A stretch of DNA of 64,000 nt from DASWNP01 sp036399175 (GCA_036399175.1 DASWNP010000056.1:33308-97307); one strand, 5' to 3'; positions 1 through 9,527 are shown, counted from the stretch's first letter. Notes: generated by a model from the sequence alone, not told the origin. Made by a program: numbers and translations.

Positions 1-408
1 CCGCCCTGGACGCCGCGCGCAGGCGACACGCGCGTCGATTTAATCGGCGACCCGACGCCGACCGAAGCTCAGCGCGCGCGCGGCCTGCAAGTCAATCCGG
101 CGGCCTTCCGTGCGCCCGTCTCGCCCATCTTCGCAAGCGACCCCGGCGGGCCTAAGTTCGGCTCGCTCGGCCGCAACGTCTTCCGGGGCGAGCGGCAGGA
201 GTACTTCGATGCCTCCCTCTTCAAGAACTTCCGTCTGCTTTCGGTGAGCGAGACTCTCAACTTCCAGTTCCGCTTGCAGGTCTTCAACGTCTTCAACCAC
301 GTCAATCGGGGAACGCCGGTCAGAGACTTAAACGACAGCAACTTCGGCATCGACACCAGCGAGCAGCGCAGGCGAACGCTTGAGTACGGTCTCAAGATTA
401 TCTTCTAG
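1..408 (+). CDS. TonB-dependent receptor, C-terminal fragment
   Basis: Frame 1 is open from the first base to the stop at 406-408, giving the last 135 residues of a protein that starts outside the window. The tail has the features of the large acidobacterial TonB-dependent receptors: a GRNVFRG segment, alternating aromatic/polar beta strands, FNVFNHVN near the end, and a terminal phenylalanine (KIIF) as expected for BamA-recognised outer-membrane barrels. It resembles the tail of the complete receptor at 17263-20706 (FFNAFNMLN, terminal F). Only the barrel end is visible, so the substrate cannot be inferred. A hairpin follows at 450-481. Confidence 0.85.
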   Translation, partial: PPWTPRAGDTRVDLIGDPTPTEAQRARGLQVNPAAFRAPVSPIFASDPGGPKFGSLGRNVFRGERQEYFDASLFKNFRLLSVSETLNFQFRLQVFNVFNHVNRGTPVRDLNDSNFGIDTSEQRRRTLEYGLKIIF

Positions 409-449
409 CGCGGGCTTCACGCGGGAAACCGCAAGGTCGAAACCCTCAA

Positions 450-481
450 GAGTGGCGGGCGCGCTTTATCGCCCGCCACTC
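450..481 (+). terminator. Hairpin after the TonB receptor
   Basis: An 11-bp perfect stem (450-460 with 471-481, arms GAGTGGCGGGC and its complement) closes a 10-nt loop 42 bases after the stop codon. There is no T-tract, so it is a terminator-like or mRNA-stabilising hairpin rather than a canonical intrinsic terminator. Confidence 0.5.
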
Positions 482-555
482 GACTGTTATCCGCAAGCTT
501 CTTCGATGCGAGCCGAGCTTTTGAGTAATGATTCCGCCGGAGTTTTAAAGGTGAA

Positions 556-1776
556 GTGAGACCTCTTCAGCATCCATCTGCTTCGATACGCAAGAGCGCC
601 CTTACCGGCGTCGCCTTCGGACGCGCACGAAAAACCGGCTCGAAGCTTTCAAATTCCGGCTCTAAGCTCTCAAGATTCCGGCCTCTATCTCAGTCTCTAC
701 TGCAAGCTCTCCTTTTGGCCGCGCTCTCCCTCTCCGCGCAGGCGCAGACGACTCTCAGCTCGCCCGCCGCCTCTGCCGCCCGCGCGTCCGACTCGGCTTC
801 CGCTATCGTCGAGCGAGTGCGTGCCAATAAAACCAACGCGGCGGTGTTGTCTTCGGCCATCGAGAGCGGATTCGAGTTCCTGCGCGCGGCGAGCTACGAG
901 GCCGCCGCAGAAGTGTTCGGCGCAATCGTCGAGGCCGCGCCGCGCGAGCCTCTGGCGCTCTACGGTCGCGCCGTCGCGCTCTTCAACCTGCGGCGCGTCG
1001 CCGAGGCCGAGCCCGTCGCCCGCGCATCGGTCGAGGCCGCGCTCGCACGCGCGTCTCTCCCCGACCAAACACAGGCTCAAGCCGCCGAAGCAAAAAGACG
1101 CGCCTCCGATGCCCTGACGCTGCTTGCGACCATCCTCGCAGTCCGCCGCGACAACGCGGGCGCGCTCGCTTCCGTGACGAAAGCCGTCGAGCTGTCGCCG
1201 GAGAACTTCGACGCACAGCTTGCGCTCGGTCGTGCGCTCTACGGCGCGGGCGACCCGGCAGCCGCCGCCAAAGCCTTTCGCGCCGCCGTCGCCCTGAAAG
1301 CCGACGATGCGCGCGCCAGATTTTTTCTCGCCACCGCGCTCGAACAGGCAGGCGACGAAGCGGGCGCGCTCGCCGCTTACAGGGAACTGCTCGCGGTCAA
1401 TCCCGACATCGCCGAAGGACACCTCGGAGTGGGCGTGCTGCTCGTCAAACGTCCCGGCGACGAAGCCCTCGAAGGCGTAAAGCATCTGACTCGCGCCGTC
1501 GCCCTCAACGGCAACCTCTACGAAGCGCGCGTCGCGCTCGGTCGCGCGCTCATTCAGAAAGGTCGAGCGGCGGAAGCCGTCGAGCACCTGCAACGCGCCG
1601 CCGAGCTTGCGCCCAACAATCCTGAGCCGCATTATCAACTGGCTATCGCCTACCGTCGTCTTGGCCGCCGACAGGAGGCCGAAGCCGAAAGCGCCCTCGT
1701 GCAGAAGCTTCACGAAGCGCGCCGCGCACGCGTGCAGCAGAGCGCACCCGCCACCGTGCCTGAGTCAAAGCCTTGA
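556..1776 (+). CDS. Secreted/periplasmic TPR-repeat protein
   Basis: A 406-residue protein starting at GTG 556; an upstream GTG at 551 runs straight into TGA. Residues about 47-65 form a hydrophobic signal-peptide core ending in SAQAQ, preceded by an unusually long Arg/Ser-rich n-region, so a later start is possible. From about residue 90 on it consists of degenerate 34-residue TPR units (for example FDAQLALGRALYGAGDPAAA and YEARVALGRALIQKGRAAEA), which normally form a superhelical protein-binding scaffold. The stop at 1774-1776 overlaps the ATG of the next TPR gene by one base, so the two are probably translationally coupled. No enzymatic domain is visible. Confidence 0.75.
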   Translation: MRPLQHPSASIRKSALTGVAFGRARKTGSKLSNSGSKLSRFRPLSQSLLQALLLAALSLSAQAQTTLSSPAASAARASDSASAIVERVRANKTNAAVLSSAIESGFEFLRAASYEAAAEVFGAIVEAAPREPLALYGRAVALFNLRRVAEAEPVARASVEAALARASLPDQTQAQAAEAKRRASDALTLLATILAVRRDNAGALASVTKAVELSPENFDAQLALGRALYGAGDPAAAAKAFRAAVALKADDARARFFLATALEQAGDEAGALAAYRELLAVNPDIAEGHLGVGVLLVKRPGDEALEGVKHLTRAVALNGNLYEARVALGRALIQKGRAAEAVEHLQRAAELAPNNPEPHYQLAIAYRRLGRRQEAEAESALVQKLHEARRARVQQSAPATVPESKP

Positions 1777-3596
1777 TGAGCCTGAGCAAAATATCTCGAC
1801 GCGCGCCGTGCCTTCTTCTTCAAAGGGCGCGCCTTCAAAGGACGACGCGCCTTCTCGTCTTAGCCGTCGTCGCCCTCGGCGCGTTGGCGGAGGAAGCTGC
1901 TTTGCGCCCGACGGCGGCGCAGAGGCGTCGGCAGGAACAGTCAGCGACGAAGGGAACTGCGACGAAGGGCTCGACGGTCGCTGGCAGCGCCGCGCAGGTG
2001 TCGCAGCAGGCGATGAGCGCTTTGCAGTCGGGCAGGCTCGAAGAGGCTGAAGCGTTGGCGCGAAAGGCGGTCGAAGCTTCGCCGCGCGACGCGAACGCGC
2101 ACGCGCTGCTCGCAGTGATTCTCGACCAGCGCGGGCAGAGCGCGGAGGCTGAAGCCGCCTACCGCGAAGCCCTCCGCATTGACCCGCGAAGCGCGCCCGC
2201 GCTCGTCAACTTCGGTGTGCTGCTGGCGCGCACGAAGCGTCTGGACGAGGCGGTGGAAGTCTTCGAGTCGGCGCTCAAAGTCGCGCCCGCGCACATGCAG
2301 ACCGTCTACAACCTCGGCTCTATCTACGCTGCGCGCGGCGACTACAAACGCGCCATTCCTCTGCTCGAACGCGCGGCGGGTGTCGGAGCAAGCGCCGCGA
2401 CTTCAGCCGATAGCAGCAACCCCGACCTCTCGCTTCTACTCACGCTCACGAACGCATACTTGCACGACGGGCGGACGACTGATGCCGCGCGCCTCGTCGA
2501 GCGAATCGAGCGCGCCGGCTCGGACGACCCGCGCACGCTCTTTACGCTCGGACTGCTGCTGGCCGAAGCGCAGGACTATGAAGCCGCCGCGCGTCTCTTC
2601 GAGCGCACCAACGCGCTCAGGCCGAACACCTACGAAGTGCTCTACAATCTCGGCGTCGCGCTCTACAATCTCGACCGGCTCGACGAAGCCGCGCGCTCGC
2701 TCGAACAATCGGTCTCGCTCGCGCCGGGCGATGCCGAGCCGCTCTATCGTCTCGGTCTGGTCGCCTCGGCCAGACGGCAGACGGAGCTGGCGCTCGGCCT
2801 CTGGCAGAAAGCCTTGCAACTCCGACCGCAGTTTCCCGACGCGAGCTTTATGATTGCCGAGGAGCTTTCCAAGCACAACCGTCTTGAGACCGCCATCGGC
2901 TTCTACAAACGCGCCATCGAGCAAGACCCCTCCAGGCTCGTCTACTACATACGCCTCGGCGCGCTCCATTTTCGCCAGCGCCGCTACGAAGCTGCGCGCG
3001 AGGTCTACGAGCAGGCCGCAAAGCTTTTCCCGAACGTCTCGCAGGTGCATTACCTCGTCGGCTACGCGGCGCGCGGGCAGGGCTTGTACGACGAAGCGAG
3101 CGCCGCCTTCGAGCGTGCGCTTAGTTTGCAGCCCGACAACGTCGATGCCCTCGCCAATCTCGGCTTCATCGCCTACGAGCGCGGCAACAACGCCGAGGCC
3201 GAACAGCTTCTGCGCCGCTCCGTCGCGCTCGACGCGAAACATTTTCCCGCGCACTACGACCTCGGTCGCCTGCTCGTCCGTCTGAAGAAGTACGACGAAG
3301 CTCTCTCCGTCTTGCAGCGCGCCCTCGCCTTAAGCGACACAGACCCCGGCGTGCGTTACCAGTTGTTCATCGTCTACTCGCGTCTCAAGCGGAAAGATGA
3401 CGCCGACCGCGAGCTTGCCGCCTTCAAGCGACTGGAGGGCGCGCGTCAAAATCGAGGGCAGACCGAAAAAGCGCCACCACCCTCGGCGGCGACCGAAGAA
3501 CTGCCGCCGCCGCCCGCCCCGACCGAGGCGCTGCCGCCACCGCCCGATTCCCTGAGCGCCCCGGCGACGCGAAATCCTTCGCGCGCCAGGCCGTAG
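1776..3596 (+). CDS. TPR-repeat protein with proline-rich tail
   Basis: A 606-residue protein. The frame extends one codon further to TTG 1773, but ATG 1776, overlapping the previous stop (TGATG), is the natural start. A basic N-terminus and a hydrophobic stretch near residues 26-42 suggest export or membrane anchoring. About 12-14 TPR units follow from roughly residue 75 to 560, including AEAEAAYREALRIDPRS and DEASAAFERALSLQPDN. The last 40 residues are Pro-rich (PPPPAPTEALPPPP), probably a disordered linker. Together with the upstream TPR protein it forms a coupled pair; the partner is unknown. Confidence 0.8.
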   Translation: MSLSKISRRAPCLLLQRARLQRTTRLLVLAVVALGALAEEAALRPTAAQRRRQEQSATKGTATKGSTVAGSAAQVSQQAMSALQSGRLEEAEALARKAVEASPRDANAHALLAVILDQRGQSAEAEAAYREALRIDPRSAPALVNFGVLLARTKRLDEAVEVFESALKVAPAHMQTVYNLGSIYAARGDYKRAIPLLERAAGVGASAATSADSSNPDLSLLLTLTNAYLHDGRTTDAARLVERIERAGSDDPRTLFTLGLLLAEAQDYEAAARLFERTNALRPNTYEVLYNLGVALYNLDRLDEAARSLEQSVSLAPGDAEPLYRLGLVASARRQTELALGLWQKALQLRPQFPDASFMIAEELSKHNRLETAIGFYKRAIEQDPSRLVYYIRLGALHFRQRRYEAAREVYEQAAKLFPNVSQVHYLVGYAARGQGLYDEASAAFERALSLQPDNVDALANLGFIAYERGNNAEAEQLLRRSVALDAKHFPAHYDLGRLLVRLKKYDEALSVLQRALALSDTDPGVRYQLFIVYSRLKRKDDADRELAAFKRLEGARQNRGQTEKAPPPSAATEELPPPPAPTEALPPPPDSLSAPATRNPSRARP

Positions 3597-3657
3597 AAAT
3601 TCCATGTGGCGGCTCAACCGGCGGCACGGAAAGGCGCAGCCGCGCAGGACATCCCGA

Positions 3658-5568
3658 ATGAATCTTCGTTCAGCATCCATCTCAAATTTCGTCGCCGCGT
3701 GCTTCGTCGTGCTGATTTGTCTCTCGTCGCAGGCGACGGCGCAGACCTCTCCGTCTCCGACGGTCTCGAAGGTCGAGCCGCCGAACTGGTGGGCTTCGCA
3801 CACCGTCAACCCCGTGCGCCTGCTCGTGCGCGGCGCGAACCTGCACGGCGCGCGCCTCGCGCCGACGCGCGCCGAGACCGAAACCTCCGCCGTCGTCGTC
3901 AATCCTGCGGGCACGTATCTACTCTTCAGCCTCCACGTCAGCCCCTCGGCTCTCCCCGGCGACTACTCTCTGACGCTTGAGACGAATGCTGGCCGTGCGT
4001 CCGTCCCCTTCCGGCTCGAAGCTCCGCTACCCGTCTCGAAGAACTTTCAGGGCATAGGCTCCGACGACGTTATCTATCTCATCATGCCCGACCGCTTCGC
4101 GGACGGCGACGCCTCGAACAACGCGCCCGCCGACAGCCCACCCGCAGCCAACGACCGCCGAAACGCGCGCGCCTATCACGGCGGCGATTTCCGGGGCATC
4201 ATCAACCGCCTGCCTTATCTCAAAGAGCTGGGCGTGACAGCCCTCTGGCTCAATCCCTGGTACGATAACTGGAACGGCGTCAAGACCTGCGACAAACCCT
4301 GGTGTCCGAACACCTACTATCACGGCTATCACGCGATTGATTACTACGCCGTCGAAGACCGCTTCGGCGACATGAATGTTTTGCGCGAGCTGGTCGAGCG
4401 CGCGCACGCGCTCGGCATCAAGGTCATACAAGATCAGGTCGCCAATCACGTCGGCTCGCAGCACCCCTGGGTCGTCAACCCGCCGCTCGACAACTGGTTT
4501 CACGGCACGCTCCGAAGTCACGTGCAAAATCCGTTTCGCGGCGACCTCCTGCTCTCGCCGCACACGCACCCCACAGCGCGCCAGCCCACGCTCGACGGCT
4601 GGTTCTCAGACGACTTGCCCGACATGAATCAGGACGAGCCGGAGGTTGCGCGCTACGAGATACAGAACGCGCTATGGTGGGTCGGGGCGACAGGGATAGA
4701 CGGTATTCGTCAGGATACGATTCAGTACATGCCGCGCTTCTTCATACGCGACTTGAGCGCGGCGCTTCACCGTCAATATCCGAAGCTCTGGATGGTCGGC
4801 GAGGTCTTCGACCGCGACCCGCTTCATACGAGCTTCTTCATCGGCGGACGGCGCGGCTGGGACGGCATCGACACCGAGCTTGATTCGGTCTTCGACTTCG
4901 CCTCCTGGCAGACTTCGCTCGATGTTTTCACGGGCAAGCAGCCCGCCTCGGCCTTGCGCGCAATCCTTCGCGCCGACGCCGCCTACCCCGAAGCGTCGCG
5001 CCTGACGACGATGACGAACAATCACGACGTTCGGCGCTTCATGTCGCTTCCCGGCGCGACGCTCGAAGGCGCGATGATGCACACCGCCTTCATCCTCTCC
5101 ATTCGCGGCATCCCGCAGCTCTACTACGGCGAAGAGATTGCGATGGAAGGCGGCGAAGACCCCGACAACCGGCGCGACTTTCCCGGCGGCTTCGCGGGCG
5201 ACTCTCGCAACGCTTTCGACGAGCGCGGGCGAACGTCTGCGGAGCAGCGCATGTACGAGTGGACGCGCAACTGGCTGCGTCTGAGGCGCGAGCACTCGTC
5301 GCTCAGGCGCGGCGCGCAAATCGACCTCGCCTACGACGAAGACGCTTACGCCTTCGCCCGCCGCGACGAGCACGAGACAATCGTCGTCGCCTTTAATCGC
5401 GCGCGCGCGCCGAAGACTCTGAGCCTGCCAGCCCCTGCGCTCGAAGCGCGCGACGGCGCGCGTCTCAAGCCCCTGCTCGGCGGCACACAGAGCGCGACAA
5501 TCGTCGGCGGCAAAGTCTCTCTCGTCATCCCTGCGCGCACGGCGGTCGCTTACAGCCTCGCACGTTGA
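3658..5568 (+). CDS. Secreted cyclomaltodextrinase-like GH13 enzyme (copy 1)
   Basis: A glycoside hydrolase family 13 protein of the cyclomaltodextrinase/neopullulanase type, hydrolysing alpha-1,4 (and some alpha-1,6) linkages in cyclodextrins and maltodextrins. I start it at ATG 3658, which gives a clean signal peptide (MNLRSASISNFVAACFVVLI ... ATAQ); an in-frame ATG at 3604 only adds a basic extension. The N-terminal domain opens with SKVEPPNWWASH, typical of Cyc-maltodext_N. The catalytic barrel shows all four GH13 regions: DQVANHVG (about residue 259), GIDGIRQDT with the nucleophile Asp (about 353), GEVFD with the acid Glu (about 382) and NNHD (about 456). A C-terminal beta domain follows. 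Its paralogue is at 7541-9460. Confidence 0.9.
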   Translation: MNLRSASISNFVAACFVVLICLSSQATAQTSPSPTVSKVEPPNWWASHTVNPVRLLVRGANLHGARLAPTRAETETSAVVVNPAGTYLLFSLHVSPSALPGDYSLTLETNAGRASVPFRLEAPLPVSKNFQGIGSDDVIYLIMPDRFADGDASNNAPADSPPAANDRRNARAYHGGDFRGIINRLPYLKELGVTALWLNPWYDNWNGVKTCDKPWCPNTYYHGYHAIDYYAVEDRFGDMNVLRELVERAHALGIKVIQDQVANHVGSQHPWVVNPPLDNWFHGTLRSHVQNPFRGDLLLSPHTHPTARQPTLDGWFSDDLPDMNQDEPEVARYEIQNALWWVGATGIDGIRQDTIQYMPRFFIRDLSAALHRQYPKLWMVGEVFDRDPLHTSFFIGGRRGWDGIDTELDSVFDFASWQTSLDVFTGKQPASALRAILRADAAYPEASRLTTMTNNHDVRRFMSLPGATLEGAMMHTAFILSIRGIPQLYYGEEIAMEGGEDPDNRRDFPGGFAGDSRNAFDERGRTSAEQRMYEWTRNWLRLRREHSSLRRGAQIDLAYDEDAYAFARRDEHETIVVAFNRARAPKTLSLPAPALEARDGARLKPLLGGTQSATIVGGKVSLVIPARTAVAYSLAR

Positions 5569-5582
5569 TGAGAAGGATGCTG
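5564..5582. repeat. 19-nt dispersed repeat, copy 1
   Basis: GTTGATGAGAAGGATGCTG lies across the stop codon of the first GH13 gene and occurs again, identically and in the same orientation, at 21602-21620; GGCGTCGC follows both copies a few bases later. Two copies only; the function is unknown. Confidence 0.4.
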
Positions 5583-5809
5583 GTCGGGCGTCGCTATCTC
5601 TCTCTGCGCGTAGCGTCGAAGTTTTGCGCCCGGAGTTTTTCTGTAAAACTGTTCGCCGGAAAATACCGCAACGAGGCGCGGTCTGGGTTATACTGCGCTG
5701 CAAGCAACAAACGAAATTCAGTCGAAGCAAGTAAAGGCAGTAGAGCTTTATCTAACTCTCGCGGGCGGGTTTGTCTTGAGGGCTCGTCGCACGTTAAAAG
5801 GGGGTCGGG

Positions 5810-7369
5810 GTGAGCTTTCCCAGATCGAGCGGTATCCTTCTGCATCCGACATCGTTGCCGGGAAGATTCGGCATCGGAGACCTCGGGCGCGAGGCTTACG
5901 CCTTCGCCGATTTTCTGCACGCGAGCGGGCAGAGTCTCTGGCAGGTTCTGCCCTTGGGGCCGACCGGCTACGGAGATTCGCCTTACGCGAGCTTCTCGGC
6001 CTTCGCCGGAAATACTCTGCTCGTCAGCCCCGAGCGGCTGGTCGAAGAAGGTCTGCTCTCGGCCGACGACATCGCCGAGCCGCCGCTCTTCTCGGAAGAC
6101 CGTGTCGAGTTCGGGCGCGTGCTTGAGTTCAAGCAGTCGCTTCTGCGTCGAGCCTTCGACAACTTCAAACGCACGACCGACGTAAATCTTCGCGGCAGCT
6201 TCCAGACCTTCACCCATCACGCCGCCCCCTGGCTCGACGACTACGCGCTCTTTCGCGCCCTGAAGGACGCGCGCGGCGGCGTCTCGTGGAACGAGTGGGA
6301 GCCCGCGCTCGTCAGGCGCGACCCGCAGGCGCTCGCAGCCGCGCGCGACCAGTTGCACGAAGAGGTCGAGGCGCAGAAGTTCTACCAGTATCTCTTCTTC
6401 AAACAGTGGCTCGCGCTCAAGACTTACTGCAACGAGCGCGGCATCAAGATTGTCGGCGACATCCCAATCTTCGTCGCGCACGATTCGGCGGACGTGTGGA
6501 CGCATCCGTACCTCTTCAAGCTCGACCAGATGGGCAAGCCTCTGGTCGTCGCGGGCGTGCCGCCCGACTATTTCAGCGCGACGGGTCAGCTCTGGGGAAA
6601 CCCGCTCTACGATTGGGAACGCATGCGCTCGACAAACTTCGGCTGGTGGATTGAGCGCGTGCGCGGCACGCTCGGCATGGTCGATATTCTGCGCATCGAC
6701 CACTTCCGGGGCTTCGCCGCCTGCTGGGAGATACCCGGCGGCGATAAGACGGCGGAGCGCGGACGCTGGGTTCCCGCCCCGGGACAGGAGCTTTTCACGG
6801 CCATCAAGTACGCGCTCGGCGACCTTCCCATCATCGCCGAAGACCTCGGCGTCATCACGCCCGACGTTGAAGCTCTGCGCGACCGCTTTGAGTTTCCCGG
6901 CATGCGTATTTTGCAGTTCGCCTTCGGCGGCGACACGCGCAACATCGACCTCCCGCACAACTACGTCCGCAACGTCGTCGTCTACACCGGCACACACGAC
7001 AACGACACGACCGTCGGCTGGTTCAAGTCCGAAGCCGGAGCGGGCTCGACGCGCAACGCCGAGCAGGTCGCGCGCGAGCGCAAGTTCTGTCTCGACTATC
7101 TCGACTCCGACGGAGCGGAGATTCAATGGGACTTCATCCGCGCCGTGCTCGCCTCGGTCGCCAACACGGCGATTATCCCTCTGCAAGACGTGCTTGGCCT
7201 CGGCACAGAGGCGCGCATGAATCTCCCGGCCAGCACCGACGGCAACTGGGCTTGGCGCTACCGCTCCGACGCGCTCACAGAGCCCTTGCGCGAACGCCTC
7301 AAACATCTCACCGCGCTCTACGGCAGAGAACAGGCCGTCGAGCCCAAAACGCAGAAGTCCGAGAGCTAA
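5810..7369 (+). CDS. malQ: 4-alpha-glucanotransferase (GH77, amylomaltase)
   Basis: A 519-residue cytosolic enzyme that transfers 1,4-alpha-glucan segments between maltodextrins with release of glucose. The start is GTG 5810, preceded by a G-rich Shine-Dalgarno (AAGGGGGTCGG). The N-terminus SSGILLHPTSLPGRFGIGDLG is diagnostic for GH77. The catalytic core includes VDILRIDHFRGF (nucleophile Asp about residue 297), IIAEDLGVITPDV (Glu about 343) and TGTHDNDTTVGWF (about 394). Its length is normal for MalQ. It sits between two secreted GH13 enzymes and upstream of a sugar transporter, fitting intracellular processing of imported maltodextrins. A poor -10-like TATACT lies at 5689-5694, with no convincing -35. 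Confidence 0.95.
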   Translation: MSFPRSSGILLHPTSLPGRFGIGDLGREAYAFADFLHASGQSLWQVLPLGPTGYGDSPYASFSAFAGNTLLVSPERLVEEGLLSADDIAEPPLFSEDRVEFGRVLEFKQSLLRRAFDNFKRTTDVNLRGSFQTFTHHAAPWLDDYALFRALKDARGGVSWNEWEPALVRRDPQALAAARDQLHEEVEAQKFYQYLFFKQWLALKTYCNERGIKIVGDIPIFVAHDSADVWTHPYLFKLDQMGKPLVVAGVPPDYFSATGQLWGNPLYDWERMRSTNFGWWIERVRGTLGMVDILRIDHFRGFAACWEIPGGDKTAERGRWVPAPGQELFTAIKYALGDLPIIAEDLGVITPDVEALRDRFEFPGMRILQFAFGGDTRNIDLPHNYVRNVVVYTGTHDNDTTVGWFKSEAGAGSTRNAEQVARERKFCLDYLDSDGAEIQWDFIRAVLASVANTAIIPLQDVLGLGTEARMNLPASTDGNWAWRYRSDALTEPLRERLKHLTALYGREQAVEPKTQKSES

Positions 7370-7370
7370 G

Positions 7371-7526
7371 AAAAGCAATTCAAACAGGGATGGACAGGAT
7401 GAACAGGATAAAGGCAAATGATGAATGCGGAATGCGGAATGATGAATTAAAAGCAGGAAGCGGTTTGTCTTTTCATTCCGCATTCCGCATTCCGCATTCA
7501 TCATTTCTTTTCCCTCCCTGTTAATT
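7371..7526. repeat. Heptad inverted repeat H1 (GAATGCG type)
   Basis: Fills the malQ-GH13 gap. Arms at 7417-7447 and 7472-7506 are complementary and built from the 7-nt unit GAATGCG/GAATGAT. Outside the left arm, 7371-7400 matches the reverse complement of 55526-55555 (element H14) at 29 of 30 positions. This is therefore a dispersed element with a conserved outer end as well as a shared unit, not a local slippage product. Confidence 0.85.
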
Positions 7527-7540
7527 TCTTCTGTTTTCTT

Positions 7541-9460
7541 ATGAATCAAACGAAACTGCTTGCACGCCGCGCCTCGTTGCTGTCGCTGTTCGTCTTCGCC
7601 GCCGCAGTCGTCTGCTTCGCGCAAGCGCCGCCGGAAGTGTCGAAGGTCGAGCCGCCGAACTGGTGGGCAGGGCATTCGATTAACCCCGTGCGCGTGCTGC
7701 TGCGCGGCAGGAATCTCTCAGGCGCGCGGGTCGAGGCCGTCGGCGCGAGTGTGCAGACCGGCCTCGTGCGTGCGAACGCGGCGGGCACATATCTCTTCGT
7801 CGATGTCCACATCGACAGAAGCGCCCCACCAGGGATGCGTCGGCTGCGCGTCACGAACGGCGCGGGGCAGACGACAGAAGCGCCCTTTGAAATCTCCGCC
7901 CCTCTCTCGCGCGCCGGACGCTTTCAGGGCTTCACGTCCGACGACGTTATCTACTTCATCATGCCCGACCGCTTCGCGGACGCAGACCCTGCAAACAACA
8001 ACCCTTCCAAGTCGCCCGGCCTCTACGACCGCTCAAAGCCTCGCTACTATCACGGCGGGGACTTTCAGGGCATCATCGACCGCCTGCCTTATCTCAAAGA
8101 ACTAGGCGTCACCGCCCTCTGGTTCAATCCCGTCTACGACAACAACGACCGTCTCAACGACCGCGAAACCTACCCGGAAGTCGAGGGCGGAGAGAAGCGT
8201 CCCATCACCGATTATCACGGCTACGGCCCCGTCGATTTCTACGGCGTCGAAGAGCATTACGGCTCGATGGCGAAGCTCAAAGAGCTGGTCGAAAAGGCTC
8301 ATGCTGCCGGTATCAAGGTGATTCAAGATCAGGTCGCCAATCACACGGGGCCTTATCATCCCTGGGTCAAAGACCCGCCGACGCCGACGTGGTTCTACGG
8401 CACGGAAGAAAAGCACCTCTCGAACAACTGGCAGAAGTGGACGACGATGAACCCGCGCGCCACCTACCAGACGCAGCGCCGCAACCTCGAAGGCTGGTTC
8501 ATAGACATCCTGCCCGACCTCAATCAGGACGACGAAGAGGTGCGCCGCTATCTCATCCAGAACACGCTCTGGTGGCTCGGCACAATCGGCTTCGACGCCA
8601 TTCGGATGGACACGCTGCCGCACGTCCCGCGCCACTTCTGGCGCGACTGGACGACGGCCATCGAGCGCGAGTACCCGACGGTCAACGTGCTCGGCGAGTT
8701 GTTCGACGGCGACCCGGCGCTCCTCTCATACTTCCAGCGCGGGCGCACAGGCCACGACCGCATCGACACAGGGATTCACACGCTCTACGACTTCCCGCTC
8801 CACTACGCCCTGCGCGACGCCTTCGCCAAAGGTCAGGAGATACGAAAAATTCAGACCGTCCTCGCGCACGATTTTCTCTACCCGAACCCCGATGTGCTCG
8901 TCCCCTTCGTCGGCGTCCACGACATGCTTCGCTTTATGAACGAGCCCGGCGCAACTACCGACGGTCTCAAGCTCGCGCAGACGCTCGTGATGACCACTCG
9001 CGGCACACCCCTGCTCTACTACGGCGACGAGATAGCCATGCCCGGCGGCGGCGACCCCGACAACCGGCGCGACTTCCCCGGCGGCTTCCCGGGTGATGCA
9101 CGCAACGCCTTCGACGAGCGCGGGCGCACGCCCGCCGAGAACAATGTCTTCAATCATCTCAAGCTCTTGGGTCGCCTGCGCGCTCAATTAGAACCCCTGC
9201 GCCGGGGAAAATCCTTCGACCTCTACGACGCCGAACAGCAGTACGCCTACGCGCGGACGACGGGCACTTCTTCCGTCATCGTCGTCTTCAACAACGACAC
9301 CAAGCCCGCGACCATCAGCTTCGACGTGACGGGCGTCGGAGTTTCCAGAGACGCGAAGCTCGCGGTTCATCTCGGCACGGCGAGCCGGGGCAGCGTCAAA
9401 GACGGTATGCTGCAAATCACTCTCCCGGCGCGCACCGCGACCATTCTCACAGAGAAATGA
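7541..9460 (+). CDS. Secreted cyclomaltodextrinase-like GH13 enzyme (copy 2)
   Basis: A 639-residue paralogue of the 3658-5568 protein with the same plan: signal peptide (LFVFAAAVVCFAQA), the KVEPPNWWAGHSINPVRVLL N-terminal domain, the GH13 barrel and a C-terminal beta domain. Catalytic regions are DQVANHTG (about residue 264), FDAIRMDT (Asp about 357) and LGELFDGD (Glu about 386). Region IV reads VGVHD instead of NNHD, keeping the His-Asp pair but losing both Asn. The PGGGDPDNRRDFPGGFPGDA block is nearly identical to that of copy 1 (EGGEDPDNRRDFPGGFAGDS). Relative to copy 1 it differs around the substrate loops (after NPVYDNNDR), suggesting a different dextrin preference. The upstream gap is occupied by element H1. 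Confidence 0.9.
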   Translation: MNQTKLLARRASLLSLFVFAAAVVCFAQAPPEVSKVEPPNWWAGHSINPVRVLLRGRNLSGARVEAVGASVQTGLVRANAAGTYLFVDVHIDRSAPPGMRRLRVTNGAGQTTEAPFEISAPLSRAGRFQGFTSDDVIYFIMPDRFADADPANNNPSKSPGLYDRSKPRYYHGGDFQGIIDRLPYLKELGVTALWFNPVYDNNDRLNDRETYPEVEGGEKRPITDYHGYGPVDFYGVEEHYGSMAKLKELVEKAHAAGIKVIQDQVANHTGPYHPWVKDPPTPTWFYGTEEKHLSNNWQKWTTMNPRATYQTQRRNLEGWFIDILPDLNQDDEEVRRYLIQNTLWWLGTIGFDAIRMDTLPHVPRHFWRDWTTAIEREYPTVNVLGELFDGDPALLSYFQRGRTGHDRIDTGIHTLYDFPLHYALRDAFAKGQEIRKIQTVLAHDFLYPNPDVLVPFVGVHDMLRFMNEPGATTDGLKLAQTLVMTTRGTPLLYYGDEIAMPGGGDPDNRRDFPGGFPGDARNAFDERGRTPAENNVFNHLKLLGRLRAQLEPLRRGKSFDLYDAEQQYAYARTTGTSSVIVVFNNDTKPATISFDVTGVGVSRDAKLAVHLGTASRGSVKDGMLQITLPARTATILTEK

Positions 9461-9527
9461 GACGGGCGAAATAAGCGCGGCAGGCGCGCACGGAGACACA
9501 AGGCAAACGGCGCGGAGTCGATTAAAG

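Noticed and set aside
697..1713. 338-residue minus-strand reading frame
   Set aside because: Shadow of the TPR gene at 556-1776; Arg/Gly-rich and without any recognisable domain.
5689..5694. TATACT as promoter of malQ
   Set aside because: No acceptable -35 at 16-18 nt upstream; left out as a feature.
5594..7675. 693-residue minus-strand reading frame
   Set aside because: Antisense to malQ and passes through repeat H1; the coding strand is clearly plus with full GH77 motifs.
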